From NCBI RefSeq assembly GCF_029882185.1, contig NZ_JAOULD010000007.1:1-57507 (forward strand): DNA of 57,507 nt, written 5' to 3'. Source of the stretch: Candidatus Nitrosopumilus sp. (GTDB taxonomy: Archaea > Thermoproteota > Nitrososphaeria > Nitrososphaerales > Nitrosopumilaceae). A program made the position numbers and the translations under genes. Numbering within the stretch: the first letter of the stretch is position 1; each line of letters starts with the position of its first letter. Positions 1 to 7,521 of this stretch are shown here, piece by piece. Under the pieces are notes generated by a model, which worked only from the letters and a program-made list of their open reading frames with translations, did not search any database and was not told the DNA's origin.

Positions 1-1
1 T

Positions 2-163
2 TTGGATGTATTTGAAAAAGAACCTGCCATTGGAACAAAGTTGGCTGAATTGGACAATGTAATTTTGACTCCGCACATCGGTGCTCAAACAAAAGAGGCT
101 CAATCTTTAGCAGCAAATGTAATTGCTGAAAAGATTATTCAGATTCTACGTGGCGTAATCTAG
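2..163 (+). CDS. serA: D-3-phosphoglycerate dehydrogenase family, C-terminal fragment (5' end outside window)
   Basis: The first 53 codons of the window are the end of an open frame running in from the left edge. They read LDVFEKEP, then NVILTPHIGAQTKEAQ, then a helix ending in LRGVI. This is the usual C-terminal end of the catalytic domain of D-isomer 2-hydroxyacid dehydrogenases: the TPHIG motif carries the active-site histidine and LDVFEKEP precedes it. 3-Phosphoglycerate dehydrogenase (first step of serine synthesis) is the likeliest member. Only this tail is visible and it has no ACT domain after it, so a related hydroxyacid dehydrogenase is possible. The stop is TAG at 161-163. Confidence 0.75.
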   Translation: MDVFEKEPAIGTKLAELDNVILTPHIGAQTKEAQSLAANVIAEKIIQILRGVI

Positions 164-268
164 TAGAACTTCTGCCTGAACTATAAAAATAACCAAAAAA
201 GCTTGACTTTTACGTGATTTATTATCGTCTCTTCATTTTTAACGTCTATTTGGGAGTCTAAATTACAA

Positions 269-1120
269 ATGAATAATTTTGCAGTAAAGGAACTTTATTC
301 GAAAAAACACGCCAAATTTTCTAATGCTGATTCTTTATTGAAAATTTCTCTTGGATTAATCTTGTTTACTATAATATCAACGGCATTGGTCTATGCAGAA
401 ACCATGTCTGTCGATGTTGAAGGAACATCTTTTGACATTCAATATGATGCAACAGGAATGACTATATCTGGAATTGAGGCCGACACTGATTTTATATCAT
501 TAATTTTGACAGTTGATGTTATTGGCTCTAGTGGCATTCTTGATATCACACTTGATCGTTCTTTTTTTGATTCTACTTATCAGGGATTAGATGATGATTT
601 TATTATTTTAGTTGATGGTGATGAACCTGTGTTCTCAGAAACCAACACTTCTTCTCAAAGTAGAACGTTAAGTATTGAATTGCCTGCTGGTACTGAAGAA
701 ATTGAAATTATAGGTTCTGTATTTGGCGGTGTATCTGTTCCTGTAGAAGAACCCACAGTTGAAACCCCTGTAGAACCCACAGTTGAAACCCCTGTAGAAG
801 AACCCACAGTTGAAACCCCTGTAGAAGAACCCACAGTTGAAACCCCTGTAGAAGAAACACCTGTAGTGGATACTCCTAAGACTCAATGTGGCCCTGGAAC
901 CATTCTTAAAAATGGTGTATGTGTTCTAGATGAGCGATGTGGTCCTGGAACCATTCTTAAAAATGGTGCATGTGTTATTGATCCAACTGTAAAATCATCT
1001 AGTCCCTCTGTTAAAGGAATGGGTAAAGATCTAATGATGGGTTTTGCTATTGCATTTGCTGCTGCTGGAATTGTTGGAGTAATTCTTGGAATTGTAGCTA
1101 AAGCAAGTAAGAGTAATTAA
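269..1120 (+). CDS. Secreted or envelope protein with PVEEPTVET repeats and C-terminal membrane anchor
   Basis: This 283-residue protein has a hydrophobic segment at about residues 27-43 ending in YAE (signal peptide or anchor). A beta-rich domain without recognisable family follows to about residue 155. Next comes a Pro/Glu/Thr linker of nine-residue repeats (residues 158-195). Two copies of a CGPGTILKNG-x-CV motif at about residues 208-238 give four cysteines that could form disulfides. A C-terminal membrane helix (about 254-276) is followed by lysines. The layout suggests an exported domain held at the cell surface on a stalk. It overlaps the convergent next gene by four bases. Function unknown; no enzyme motif is seen. 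Confidence 0.8.
   Translation: MNNFAVKELYSKKHAKFSNADSLLKISLGLILFTIISTALVYAETMSVDVEGTSFDIQYDATGMTISGIEADTDFISLILTVDVIGSSGILDITLDRSFFDSTYQGLDDDFIILVDGDEPVFSETNTSSQSRTLSIELPAGTEEIEIIGSVFGGVSVPVEEPTVETPVEPTVETPVEEPTVETPVEEPTVETPVEETPVVDTPKTQCGPGTILKNGVCVLDERCGPGTILKNGACVIDPTVKSSSPSVKGMGKDLMMGFAIAFAAAGIVGVILGIVAKASKSN
740..853 (+). repeat. In-frame tandem repeat (27 bp unit) coding for the PVEEPTVET stalk
   Basis: Units lie at 740-766, 767-790, 791-817 and 818-844, with a partial unit from 845. Each codes PVEEPTVET except the second, which lacks one GAA codon. The copies are nearly identical at the DNA level, so the array is young or kept uniform by slippage and is likely to vary in copy number between strains. 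Confidence 0.9.
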
Positions 1121-1632
1121 TCACAAGACAAATTTTCAGAATTCATTATCCTATCAAAATCAAATCCTGTCATTTGAGTTGAAGTAGAGTATGGAATTAA
1201 TCCTATGATGGGTATGTCTACATTGATTACTACCATGAATTTATTTGGGTCGAGTCTAATATCTCCACCATCAAATTCAAAATCCAACGTCATGAAACTA
1301 TGTTGGGCTGCAGAAATTTCTTCTGATGAAAAAATCCCCGCTTGTACTGTTGATGATAGTGGATTGATTATAGTTGGATTTACTACGAATGAACCCAGAT
1401 GTGTTGTATCATAAAATGCCGCAATCTCAAAACTTTGGAAACTAGTCCAATATGGCACAGTACTACAAAATTCAATATTTCCTGAATTGGACATTGTAAA
1501 AAAATTGAAATCTCCTGGACTATCCCATCTATATTCTAATTGCTGTACACCTACTATACTTAATCCTGAATGAACAAATGGAATTATGATGATTGTTATT
1601 GTAATTCCTGTGATGATTGAATGTTTATTCAA
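1117..1632 (-). CDS. Hypothetical exported protein, signal-anchor N-terminus
   Basis: This is a 171-residue protein. Residues 5-24 are hydrophobic (ITGITITIIIIPFVHSG) and look like an uncleaved signal or anchor. The rest is a beta-rich soluble domain rich in Phe, Asp and Ser, with two cysteines. The middle (FVVNPTIINPLSSTVQAGIFS) and the alternation of hydrophobic strands suggest an Ig-like or LEA-like fold, but no family is recognised with confidence. It overlaps the upstream gene on the same strand by four bases (ATGA-type coupling at 1629-1632), so the two are probably co-transcribed, and it meets the convergent gene at 1117-1120. Confidence 0.65.
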   Translation of the reverse strand: MNKHSIITGITITIIIIPFVHSGLSIVGVQQLEYRWDSPGDFNFFTMSNSGNIEFCSTVPYWTSFQSFEIAAFYDTTHLGSFVVNPTIINPLSSTVQAGIFSSEEISAAQHSFMTLDFEFDGGDIRLDPNKFMVVINVDIPIIGLIPYSTSTQMTGFDFDRIMNSENLSCD

Positions 1633-2291
1633 ATTGCATCATCTACAATAGTTTTTTCTTTTATTATTTTTTTCTCAAATAGATAATTAAATGCTTGAGC
1701 AAAATCATTATCTGAAATCATATTATTTAGCCACCAAACCCCTATGTTCTCTTTAACCCAACTTGGCATGTTAATTTCTAAAATATTCTCTGCATTTACT
1801 TCAAATGGTATGTTGATTAATTTTGGATTAACATTTTTTTGTAATGCATCTACAAAATAACCATCAGGAAGTTCTCCATTAATCCATCCTATGATAAATT
1901 GTTTGATAATTCCTGGGACGCAAATGTTATCTGAATCAATAATTTCAAATTCTGCTGTAGTTGAAATTCCGTCATATTCTACATCTATGAAGTATTTTCC
2001 TGGTGCAAATTGTTCTTTTTCAAATGGAAATGCTGCGGGAACTAAATTTTGTAATCCTCCTATTGGAATTGGGATTGCACTACTTCCTTTACCTGATTCA
2101 TCTCTGATGTGAATAATTGCAGGATCACCTGTCACTTCGGAAACTTCAATGATGTAAGATAATTTTTCACAGTATTGGTATGTTGTTTTTTCTATGTCTA
2201 TGGAAACAGTGGGTTCTGCATATGCAGTTGTGATAAATATTGAAAAACAGATTGTGAAAATTGTTGATAAATATACTATTTTGGCAGTCAT
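1629..2291 (-). CDS. Exported hypothetical protein with signal peptide
   Basis: The open frame runs back to 2429, but the ATG at 2291 is the better start. It is preceded six bases upstream by GGAG, and it puts a standard signal peptide (about residues 5-24, ending TTAYAEP) at the N-terminus. The mature part has a beta-sandwich-like stretch (TVSIDIEKTTYQYCEKLSYIIEV and following), as in other thaumarchaeal secreted proteins. The C-terminal part contains MPSWVKENIGVWWLNNMISD. This tryptophan-rich segment is typical of a short domain repeated in many thaumarchaeal exported proteins (recollection, not checked). It is the first gene of a two-gene unit with 1117-1632. Function unknown. Confidence 0.75.
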   Translation of the reverse strand: MTAKIVYLSTIFTICFSIFITTAYAEPTVSIDIEKTTYQYCEKLSYIIEVSEVTGDPAIIHIRDESGKGSSAIPIPIGGLQNLVPAAFPFEKEQFAPGKYFIDVEYDGISTTAEFEIIDSDNICVPGIIKQFIIGWINGELPDGYFVDALQKNVNPKLINIPFEVNAENILEINMPSWVKENIGVWWLNNMISDNDFAQAFNYLFEKKIIKEKTIVDDAI

Positions 2292-2378
2292 CTTTTCTCC
2301 AAATCTTTTATCTTCAATAAAAATCTCAAAGCAATCCTGAGGAATCTTTTTTAATAACTTGGGCCAACTTGATTCATC

Positions 2379-2433
2379 GAGTTTTCTGCGGGAGCAAACT
2401 CTTTGAGTGTGTGGAATGTGAAACCCCACTCAA
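2379..2433. other. Two adjacent hairpins upstream of exported-protein gene
   Basis: GAGTTT (2379-2384) pairs with AAACTC (2396-2401) around an 11-base loop. TTGAGTG (2403-2409) pairs with CACTCAA (2427-2433). Read on the plus strand, the second stem is followed within a few bases by a short T run (2437-2441). On the minus strand they would lie in a 5' leader of the gene starting at 2291. They may form a small RNA, a leader element or a terminator. The strand is not decided. Confidence 0.35.
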
Positions 2434-2557
2434 GAGATTTTTAACTATTCAACATTGTTCATGCTTGTCCAAACCTTCAATATCTATATCTCAATTTAAT
2501 TACATCATGTCATATTTATGACAAGATTAAAATATTATTTTTAATATTCATCTTATA

Positions 2558-2779
2558 ATGAAACAAGAATCCGTTTTAGACATGTCTTCATTTCAGGCAA
2601 AACCTCGAGAAGAAAGACAAGTGACCTATTTTTGCAGATTATGTAGGAATTATGGAATAAAAACTAGAAAAGCACACCTACAAAATCATCATAATGCTTC
2701 TCGTGATACTGTGACTAAAAGAAGTAATGGTGATTTAGTAAATGTCATCTTTATAGAATCAAAACATGTGAGCATTTGA
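2558..2779 (+). CDS. Small C2H2-like zinc-finger protein
   Basis: This 73-residue protein contains one finger-like motif: CRLC at residues 26-29, followed by a basic helix and HLQNHH at about 40-45. The Cys-x2-Cys and His-x3/4-His pattern resembles a short C2H2 finger. The tail VNVIFIESKHVSI looks like a closing beta strand. It starts with ATG and lies 30 bases upstream of the eL15 gene on the same strand, so it may be co-transcribed with it. Nucleic-acid binding is inferred only from the finger. It could also be a structural zinc protein. Confidence 0.6.
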   Translation: MKQESVLDMSSFQAKPREERQVTYFCRLCRNYGIKTRKAHLQNHHNASRDTVTKRSNGDLVNVIFIESKHVSI

Positions 2780-2809
2780 GTTATTAATGGGATTTTCATC
2801 AATCTCGAT

Positions 2810-3265
2810 ATGCCTAGTTATCAAGATCAGACATGGATAAGGATATGGAAAGAAAATTCTCCTGATATCCGTGAACGTGTAATTGGATGGCGTAAGCAAA
2901 GCGCTGTAACTCGTATTGATAAGCCTAGTAGATTACAAAGAGCTAGAAGATTAGGTTACAAAGCAAAACAAGGAATTATTGTTGTTAGAATGAGAGTTGG
3001 TACTGGTGGTATGCGAAAACAAAGGCCTACTGGTGGTAGAAGACCAAAACATCTTGGTGTTACAAGAATAAAGGCTGATGATGATATGAAAACTGTTGCA
3101 GATAGAAGAGCTGCTCAAAGATATCCTAACATGAAACTTTTAGGTTCATACTTTGTCTACAAAGACGGAAAACACTATTGGTTTGAAGTTATCTTGGCAG
3201 ATCCAGATCATCCTCGAATTGCTCAAGATAAAGAATTAACAAAAAGAATTCCTAAAACTGCATAA
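2810..3265 (+). CDS. rpl15e: Large ribosomal subunit protein eL15
   Basis: The 151-residue protein is full length for archaeal eL15 and strongly basic. Recognisable family stretches are RLQRARRLGYKAKQG, VRMRVGTGGMRKQRP and the C-terminal YFVYKDGKHYWFEVILADP. eL15 is shared by archaea and eukaryotes and binds 23S rRNA near the exit region of the large subunit. The next frame starts one base after its stop, suggesting the same transcript continues into the membrane-anchored protein at 3267. Confidence 0.97.
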   Translation: MPSYQDQTWIRIWKENSPDIRERVIGWRKQSAVTRIDKPSRLQRARRLGYKAKQGIIVVRMRVGTGGMRKQRPTGGRRPKHLGVTRIKADDDMKTVADRRAAQRYPNMKLLGSYFVYKDGKHYWFEVILADPDHPRIAQDKELTKRIPKTA

Positions 3266-3266
3266 A

Positions 3267-3812
3267 TTGAAAATTATATACTTAGCATGCATTGCATTAC
3301 TTTGTGTAGTGTCACCTGTTTATGGTCAATTGTTATCTGATGCTACAGGATTGGTAAACAGATTGGATATACAATCTGGAGGTTATTCTTTTGAAGTAGA
3401 GATAGTATCTAATTTTGACATTTCTAATTTTGAATTTGATAAAGATGAGAAAAAACTAACTTTATTCATAAGCAGTGGGTTGAAGAATAACTTAGGCGAA
3501 GTAATAATTCCCCAAAATCTTCTTGGTGGAAATCTTACATTTTATCTAAATGATAAAGAATATTTCCCAAAAGTAAACACAAATGAAAAAATTTCTTTTG
3601 TGACATTAAATTTTACAGGCTCTGGAAATAATCAATTAGAAATTTTTGGAACGACTCGCTTTTTTGGGTTATCTGAGGAAACTGAAATTCCTCAATCAAA
3701 CCCCATCCCTCCAACTGATTATGATTTAATCTATACAATAATTATGGTTCTCTTGATAGTTGGTGTAATTGCAGGTGTAATAATTTTTAAACTCAAACAG
3801 GGAAGAAAATAA
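3267..3812 (+). CDS. Signal-peptide protein with C-terminal membrane anchor
   Basis: The TTG start at 3267 lies one base after the eL15 stop and gives a clean signal peptide (KIIYLACIALLCVVSPVYGQ). The 181-residue protein then has a beta-rich exported domain, a Pro-rich spacer (IPQSNPIPPTDYD) and one C-terminal membrane helix at about 151-173, followed by KLKQGRK on the inner side. This is a type I membrane layout with an outside domain. No family is recognised. Tight spacing to the ribosomal gene suggests co-transcription, which need not imply shared function. Confidence 0.75.
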   Translation: MKIIYLACIALLCVVSPVYGQLLSDATGLVNRLDIQSGGYSFEVEIVSNFDISNFEFDKDEKKLTLFISSGLKNNLGEVIIPQNLLGGNLTFYLNDKEYFPKVNTNEKISFVTLNFTGSGNNQLEIFGTTRFFGLSEETEIPQSNPIPPTDYDLIYTIIMVLLIVGVIAGVIIFKLKQGRK

Positions 3813-3840
3813 AAAACATTTTGCATATTTTACAATAATT

Positions 3841-3921
3841 ATGGATAACGCAAAAATTGCTCTCGTTGGTGGATTTATAATTACTGTGATACTTTCTGTT
3901 ACACTCGTATTGATAAGATGA
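3841..3921 (+). CDS. Possible 26-residue one-helix membrane peptide
   Basis: ATG at 3841 opens MDNAKIALVGGFIITVILSV and continues TLVLIR before TGA. It is a short charged head followed by a single hydrophobic helix with a terminal arginine, the look of a bitopic microprotein. It sits in the 109-base gap between two convergent larger genes and its stop abuts the end of the redoxin gene. Evidence is only the ATG, the membrane-helix composition and the lack of another use for this stretch. It could be chance. Confidence 0.35.
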   Translation: MDNAKIALVGGFIITVILSVTLVLIR

Positions 3922-4587
3922 TTAGTCTTCTTTAAGCAATTTTTCAATTATTGCTTCGGCATGACCTGATTGTCCAAATGACACATCCCTGAGAATTCCT
4001 TTTCTGTCTACTATTATCATAGAAGGTGTGCCTTGCAAGGCAAATTTTTCAAAAGTTTCAGCAGAATACTCTTTAGATTTCATGTAACTTTTCACTCTTT
4101 CAATAATCTGATTCTTGTATTCTTCTGGTTGTGAGTCAAAATCTGGAATTTGTGGATAAATAAATTCCATAATTTTTTCATGGCTGATCTCCCCTGATGT
4201 CTTTGTAAGTTTGTCCATCCCTAGTGGAAATGGTATTTTGTATGATAATTTGTTACCTTCTTTTAATTGACCATATGCTGAAAGTGCCTCTTTAGTCTCC
4301 CCGATGACTTCTCCTGTCTCTGCAAGCATTTTCAAATTTTCTAATGTATTTTTATCAAAATCCTCAAAAGCTGTTGCAAGACCTAAAACTCTAACTCCTT
4401 CATCTTTGTATTTGTTATAGATGTTGATTGCCTCTGGAATTGCATGCATAAAACATCCTGGGCAATTAACTTGGAAAACTTCTAAGACTGTGATATGATC
4501 TTTTTCTTGATCAAAATTTGTTGGAGCTCCTTGTACCCATTCTGATACTCCAAAGTTTGGTGCTTTCTCACCAATTTTTACACTCAT
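3922..4587 (-). CDS. Thioredoxin-like redoxin (AhpC/TlpA fold) with CPGC active site
   Basis: This 221-residue protein has no signal peptide and opens with IGEKAPNFGVSEW, typical of peroxiredoxin/TlpA-like proteins. The redox motif CPGC is at residues 42-45, following VLEVFQVN. The cis-proline loop is LQGTPSMIIVDRKGILRD near residue 185, with a family-type close FGQSGHAEAIIEKLL. An insertion of about 60 residues with charged helices lies between the two halves. It probably performs cytoplasmic thiol-disulfide exchange or peroxide reduction; the substrate cannot be told. CPGC is an unusual dipeptide for thioredoxins (CGPC is standard), so its redox potential is likely shifted. Confidence 0.85.
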   Translation of the reverse strand: MSVKIGEKAPNFGVSEWVQGAPTNFDQEKDHITVLEVFQVNCPGCFMHAIPEAINIYNKYKDEGVRVLGLATAFEDFDKNTLENLKMLAETGEVIGETKEALSAYGQLKEGNKLSYKIPFPLGMDKLTKTSGEISHEKIMEFIYPQIPDFDSQPEEYKNQIIERVKSYMKSKEYSAETFEKFALQGTPSMIIVDRKGILRDVSFGQSGHAEAIIEKLLKED

Positions 4588-4685
4588 GATAATTTATTGA
4601 ATTTTTTCCATTAAATAGATAACGCATTCCATTTTTGGTTCTTCTCAAGTAACCTAATATATGACTCAGAAAGTTCTAAAACAAA

Positions 4686-5174
4686 ATGCAGGCAGTAACT
4701 GAAGAACGACTAGCACTTTTTGCTGAAATGGAATCAAAATATGAACAAAAAGATACTGAATATTTTGTCTCTCTTCTAGATCATCCTGACTATGTTATTA
4801 GAACAAGAGTGGCATGCATTTTAGTTGATTTTGGTGGAGAAGACAAGGTTCAATATATTGCTAAAGTTTTAAAAAATGATGAAAATGAATTGGTAAGACA
4901 CGAGGCTGCATTTGCATTGGGTCAAATGAGCTATTCTAGTGCAATACCTCCACTAACTGATGCAACATTGCATGATCCTAGTATGTTTGTACGACACGAG
5001 GCTGCCATTGCTTTGGGAGTTGTTGGTTCTAAAGATGCAAAAGCAGCTCTGCAAAAAGCATTAGAGGATCCTGAAGAACCTGTGGTTGAATCTGCAGTCG
5101 TCGCTTTATCTAACATTGAATTTATGGAAAAGTTAAGTAAGAATGAGGCATTTGCAAAGTTAACAGGTGGATGA
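4686..5174 (+). CDS. HEAT-repeat protein (PBS lyase HEAT-like)
   Basis: The 162-residue protein is made of helical repeats of about 31 residues: [19 protein letters not shown], then [17 protein letters not shown], then [17 protein letters not shown] and [15 protein letters not shown]. The repeated RHEAA-x-ALG signature is typical of PBS lyase-type HEAT-like repeats, which act as protein-binding scaffolds. No catalytic motif is present. The next gene begins one base after its stop, so the two are probably one transcript. That neighbour is an exported cupredoxin protein, but this product is clearly cytoplasmic. Confidence 0.85.
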   Translation: MQAVTEERLALFAEMESKYEQKDTEYFVSLLDHPDYVIRTRVACILVDFGGEDKVQYIAKVLKNDENELVRHEAAFALGQMSYSSAIPPLTDATLHDPSMFVRHEAAIALGVVGSKDAKAALQKALEDPEEPVVESAVVALSNIEFMEKLSKNEAFAKLTGG

Positions 5175-5175
5175 G

Positions 5176-6297
5176 ATGAATTTTTCTTATGGAATTATAG
5201 CTGCAGTTGGAATTCTTACTGCGATATCTATTGCATTCATTTCCCTAGATCCAAACTATATAATCGAACCGAGAGCCATTTCTGAAGAAAACCTTACTGC
5301 TTGTACGTTACAATGGGATCCTATGTGTGGAGTTGATGGTAAGACTTATGGAAATATGTGCATGCTTAATGCAGCAGGAGTTGAACTAGCTCATAGATTT
5401 GAATGTGGTGTAGATGATCCTAAAGTAATACCTCGAGTTGAACCAACACCAGAACCCACAATGAAACCTTGTACAAAAGAGTATAGGCCAGTATGTGGTG
5501 TTGATGGAAAAACATATGCAAATATGTGCATGTTAGAATCATCTGGAATTACATTTGACTATGATGGTGAATGTGTAATTGTACAATCAGTGCCCACAAT
5601 GACTATGCCTATCGCAACTGGTGTCCATACAGTTAACATTGCTGAAGGCTCTGGAACACCAGGATGTGAAGAAACAAACGAATGTTACTTACCTTATTCT
5701 ATTACAATTCTTGTCGGTGATGTCGTCCAATGGAATAATCCTGATAGTGCTGCACACACTGTAACCAGTGGAAATATTTCAGATGGACATGATGGTATGT
5801 TTGACTCTGGTTTGTTCATGGCAGGTGGAACTTTTGAATTTACATTTGACAAAGCAGGAACTTATGATTATTTCTGTATGGTTCATCCTTGGATGACTGG
5901 CAAAGTTACTGTGAATGAAATTGAAGAAATGGTTGTAATAGAAGAACCAGAATCTGAATCTGTATCAGAACCTATACTAGACCTTGAATTATTACCTTCT
6001 GGTACTATCGTTTCAATTCCTGTCGGTGTTGCAGTTCCTGGATGTGAGGAAACAAACGAATGTTATTTGCCTTATGAAGTCACAATATCCAATGGCTCTT
6101 CTGTCTCTTGGATAAATGCTGATTCAGCAGCACATACAGTTACTAGTGGAACTGTTAATGCCGGAGTGACAAGCGTATTTGATTCTGGTCTGTTTATGTC
6201 TGGTTCAACCTTTGAATTTACATTTGACAAAGCAGGAACTTATGATTATTTCTGTATGGTTCATCCTTGGATGACTGGTAAAGTTATAGTAAATTAA
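5176..6297 (+). CDS. Exported protein: two Kazal-type domains plus two cupredoxin domains
   Basis: The frame opens at a GTG at 5167, but ATG 5176 is preferred because GGTGG lies just before it and a signal/anchor segment starts at once ([20 protein letters not shown]). Two Kazal-like modules follow, with [14 protein letters not shown] (about residues 54-67) and [14 protein letters not shown] (about 109-122). Two type I copper domains come next. Each has a ligand set: His in SAAHTVTSG and Cys, His and Met in YFCMVHPWM (about residues 235-243 and 362-370). Both look competent to bind copper. The protein would be anchored outside the membrane. Cupredoxins are probable electron carriers in ammonia oxidisers; the Kazal part suggests protease inhibition or a disulfide scaffold. 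Confidence 0.9.
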   Translation: MNFSYGIIAAVGILTAISIAFISLDPNYIIEPRAISEENLTACTLQWDPMCGVDGKTYGNMCMLNAAGVELAHRFECGVDDPKVIPRVEPTPEPTMKPCTKEYRPVCGVDGKTYANMCMLESSGITFDYDGECVIVQSVPTMTMPIATGVHTVNIAEGSGTPGCEETNECYLPYSITILVGDVVQWNNPDSAAHTVTSGNISDGHDGMFDSGLFMAGGTFEFTFDKAGTYDYFCMVHPWMTGKVTVNEIEEMVVIEEPESESVSEPILDLELLPSGTIVSIPVGVAVPGCEETNECYLPYEVTISNGSSVSWINADSAAHTVTSGTVNAGVTSVFDSGLFMSGSTFEFTFDKAGTYDYFCMVHPWMTGKVIVN

Positions 6298-6313
6298 ACT
6301 TCTACAATTAATT

Positions 6314-6469
6314 CTATGGTGAAATTAATTTCCAATCCTTTTTACCGCATTTGCATTGTTTTCTATATCCCTGAATGTAATCCATATATTCTAAATCTGT
6401 ACAAGGACCTTGATCTGGAATATCAATTTTAAATTTACATTTTCTACATATTGCAATAAAACTATTCAA
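6314..6469 (-). CDS. 51-residue zinc-ribbon microprotein (TTG start)
   Basis: The minus strand reads from a TTG at 6469 to TAG at 6314-6316. The product has CRKC at residues 8-11, one further cysteine at 23, and CKCG at 39-42, then KDWKLISP. The paired CxxC/CxC spacing with a short beta-rich middle (DQGPCTDLEYMDYIQGY) is a zinc-ribbon pattern. A TGA lies three codons upstream of the TTG, so the start cannot be far. The gene fills most of the gap between the cupredoxin gene and the paralog pair at 6512-7424. Function unknown. Confidence 0.65.
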   Translation of the reverse strand: MNSFIAICRKCKFKIDIPDQGPCTDLEYMDYIQGYRKQCKCGKKDWKLISP

Positions 6470-6511
6470 TATTTTTCAAACTATCCGTAAAAACCACTAT
6501 AGTTTAGTTTT

Positions 6512-6925
6512 TTATTTTTGAGATTTAATAAAATCGACAATGGATAAAATTTTACCCATGTCTGCAAGATGCCCATAGCTTTTTCTTCTATTGATGGCTA
6601 ATTTTAGTGGTTCATTATTTACAGTGCAAAATAATAGTTTGCCATTATCTAAAGGGACTGTGATTCTTTTAATTTTTTCATAAGATGCAATTGAATATAA
6701 TCCTGAACCAATATACTTCTTAAATCCTGCATTTTCTTTCCAAGCATGTAGAGCCCTAGAAATTGTTTGTTTGGTTTCACTCACTGAAACAATATTTTTC
6801 AATCCTGTCCTTTGGCTATTCCATAAAATTTGACCATTTTCGTCAGTCACTGCTGCAAATCTAACTGTTTCATCAAAATCCATAATCATGTCAAGTAGTT
6901 TTTCGTATTTATCCACAAATAACAT
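6512..6925 (-). CDS. DUF6659-like small protein, copy 1
   Basis: The 137-residue soluble protein opens YEKLLDMIMDFDETVRFAAVTDENGQILW, continues with LYSIASYEKIKRITVPLDNGKLLFCTV, and ends KSYGHLADMGKILSIVDFIKS. The strand-turn-strand order (sensing-like RFAAVTDENG, ITVPLDNGKLLF) resembles roadblock/profilin-like folds. I recall this as a thaumarchaeal family annotated DUF6659, but that label is from memory. It is followed on the same strand by a clear paralog at 7020-7424. A role as a small regulatory or scaffold protein is inference. Confidence 0.75.
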   Translation of the reverse strand: MLFVDKYEKLLDMIMDFDETVRFAAVTDENGQILWNSQRTGLKNIVSVSETKQTISRALHAWKENAGFKKYIGSGLYSIASYEKIKRITVPLDNGKLLFCTVNNEPLKLAINRRKSYGHLADMGKILSIVDFIKSQK

Positions 6926-7019
6926 GAACCATTTCTGTTAATAAATATTCCAAATTCTTTTTCTAGTGTTAAAATCGATTTAAAATTATTTACAAGTTTG
7001 ATTGAAAACTATTAAAATT

Positions 7020-7424
7020 CTATTCGAACGTGTTTACAAAATCTACTATGGATAATATTTTTCCCATTTCGACCATTCGTCCATAACTTTTCTTTTTTGT
7101 ATTTTTCATAGGCGTATTATCTACACTCAGAAACAACAGGTGAAATGCATCAATTGGAAGTGTCACTCTCTTGGTTTTCTCAAAAGATGTAATGTGGTAT
7201 AGTGGTGCTCCAAGTGCAGTACGATCTGCAGCCTTGCATCTATCTACCCAGTCTTCAGATTCGCGTTTTAACGCTTTTTTAGTTTCAGCAATTGGGACAT
7301 TAAGTTTTGCATCCGATCTTTTGGAATTCCATAAAATATTTCCTGATGTGTTACTAATTATTGCAAGCCTAATCGACTCATCATAATCCATTAACATGTT
7401 GAGAACTTTCTCATATCTTCCCAT
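7020..7424 (-). CDS. DUF6659-like small protein, copy 2
   Basis: This 134-residue protein is paralogous along its full length to the one at 6512-6925. It shares YEKVLNMLMDYDESIRLAII, NILWNSKR, the ETKKALKRE helix, FEKTKRVTLPIDAFHLLF and the C-terminal KSYGRMVEMGKILSIVDFV. The two genes lie in tandem on the minus strand, 94 bases apart, so each may have its own promoter. Divergence is high enough that the duplication is old. No catalytic residues stand out. See copy 1 for the fold suggestion. Confidence 0.75.
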   Translation of the reverse strand: MGRYEKVLNMLMDYDESIRLAIISNTSGNILWNSKRSDAKLNVPIAETKKALKRESEDWVDRCKAADRTALGAPLYHITSFEKTKRVTLPIDAFHLLFLSVDNTPMKNTKKKSYGRMVEMGKILSIVDFVNTFE

Positions 7425-7521
7425 GAATATGATATAATTTTGGAGAATAAAAACAATTTGTAAAGTTCTAAATTGTTGAGAAAGAAGATTAACTTATATC
7501 TTATTTTAACTGGTATCAATC

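Noticed and set aside
668-886. 72-residue frame with GFFYRGFNC repeats on the minus strand
   Set aside because: It is the antisense reading of the PVEEPTVET repeat, so its own repeats are a mirror effect.
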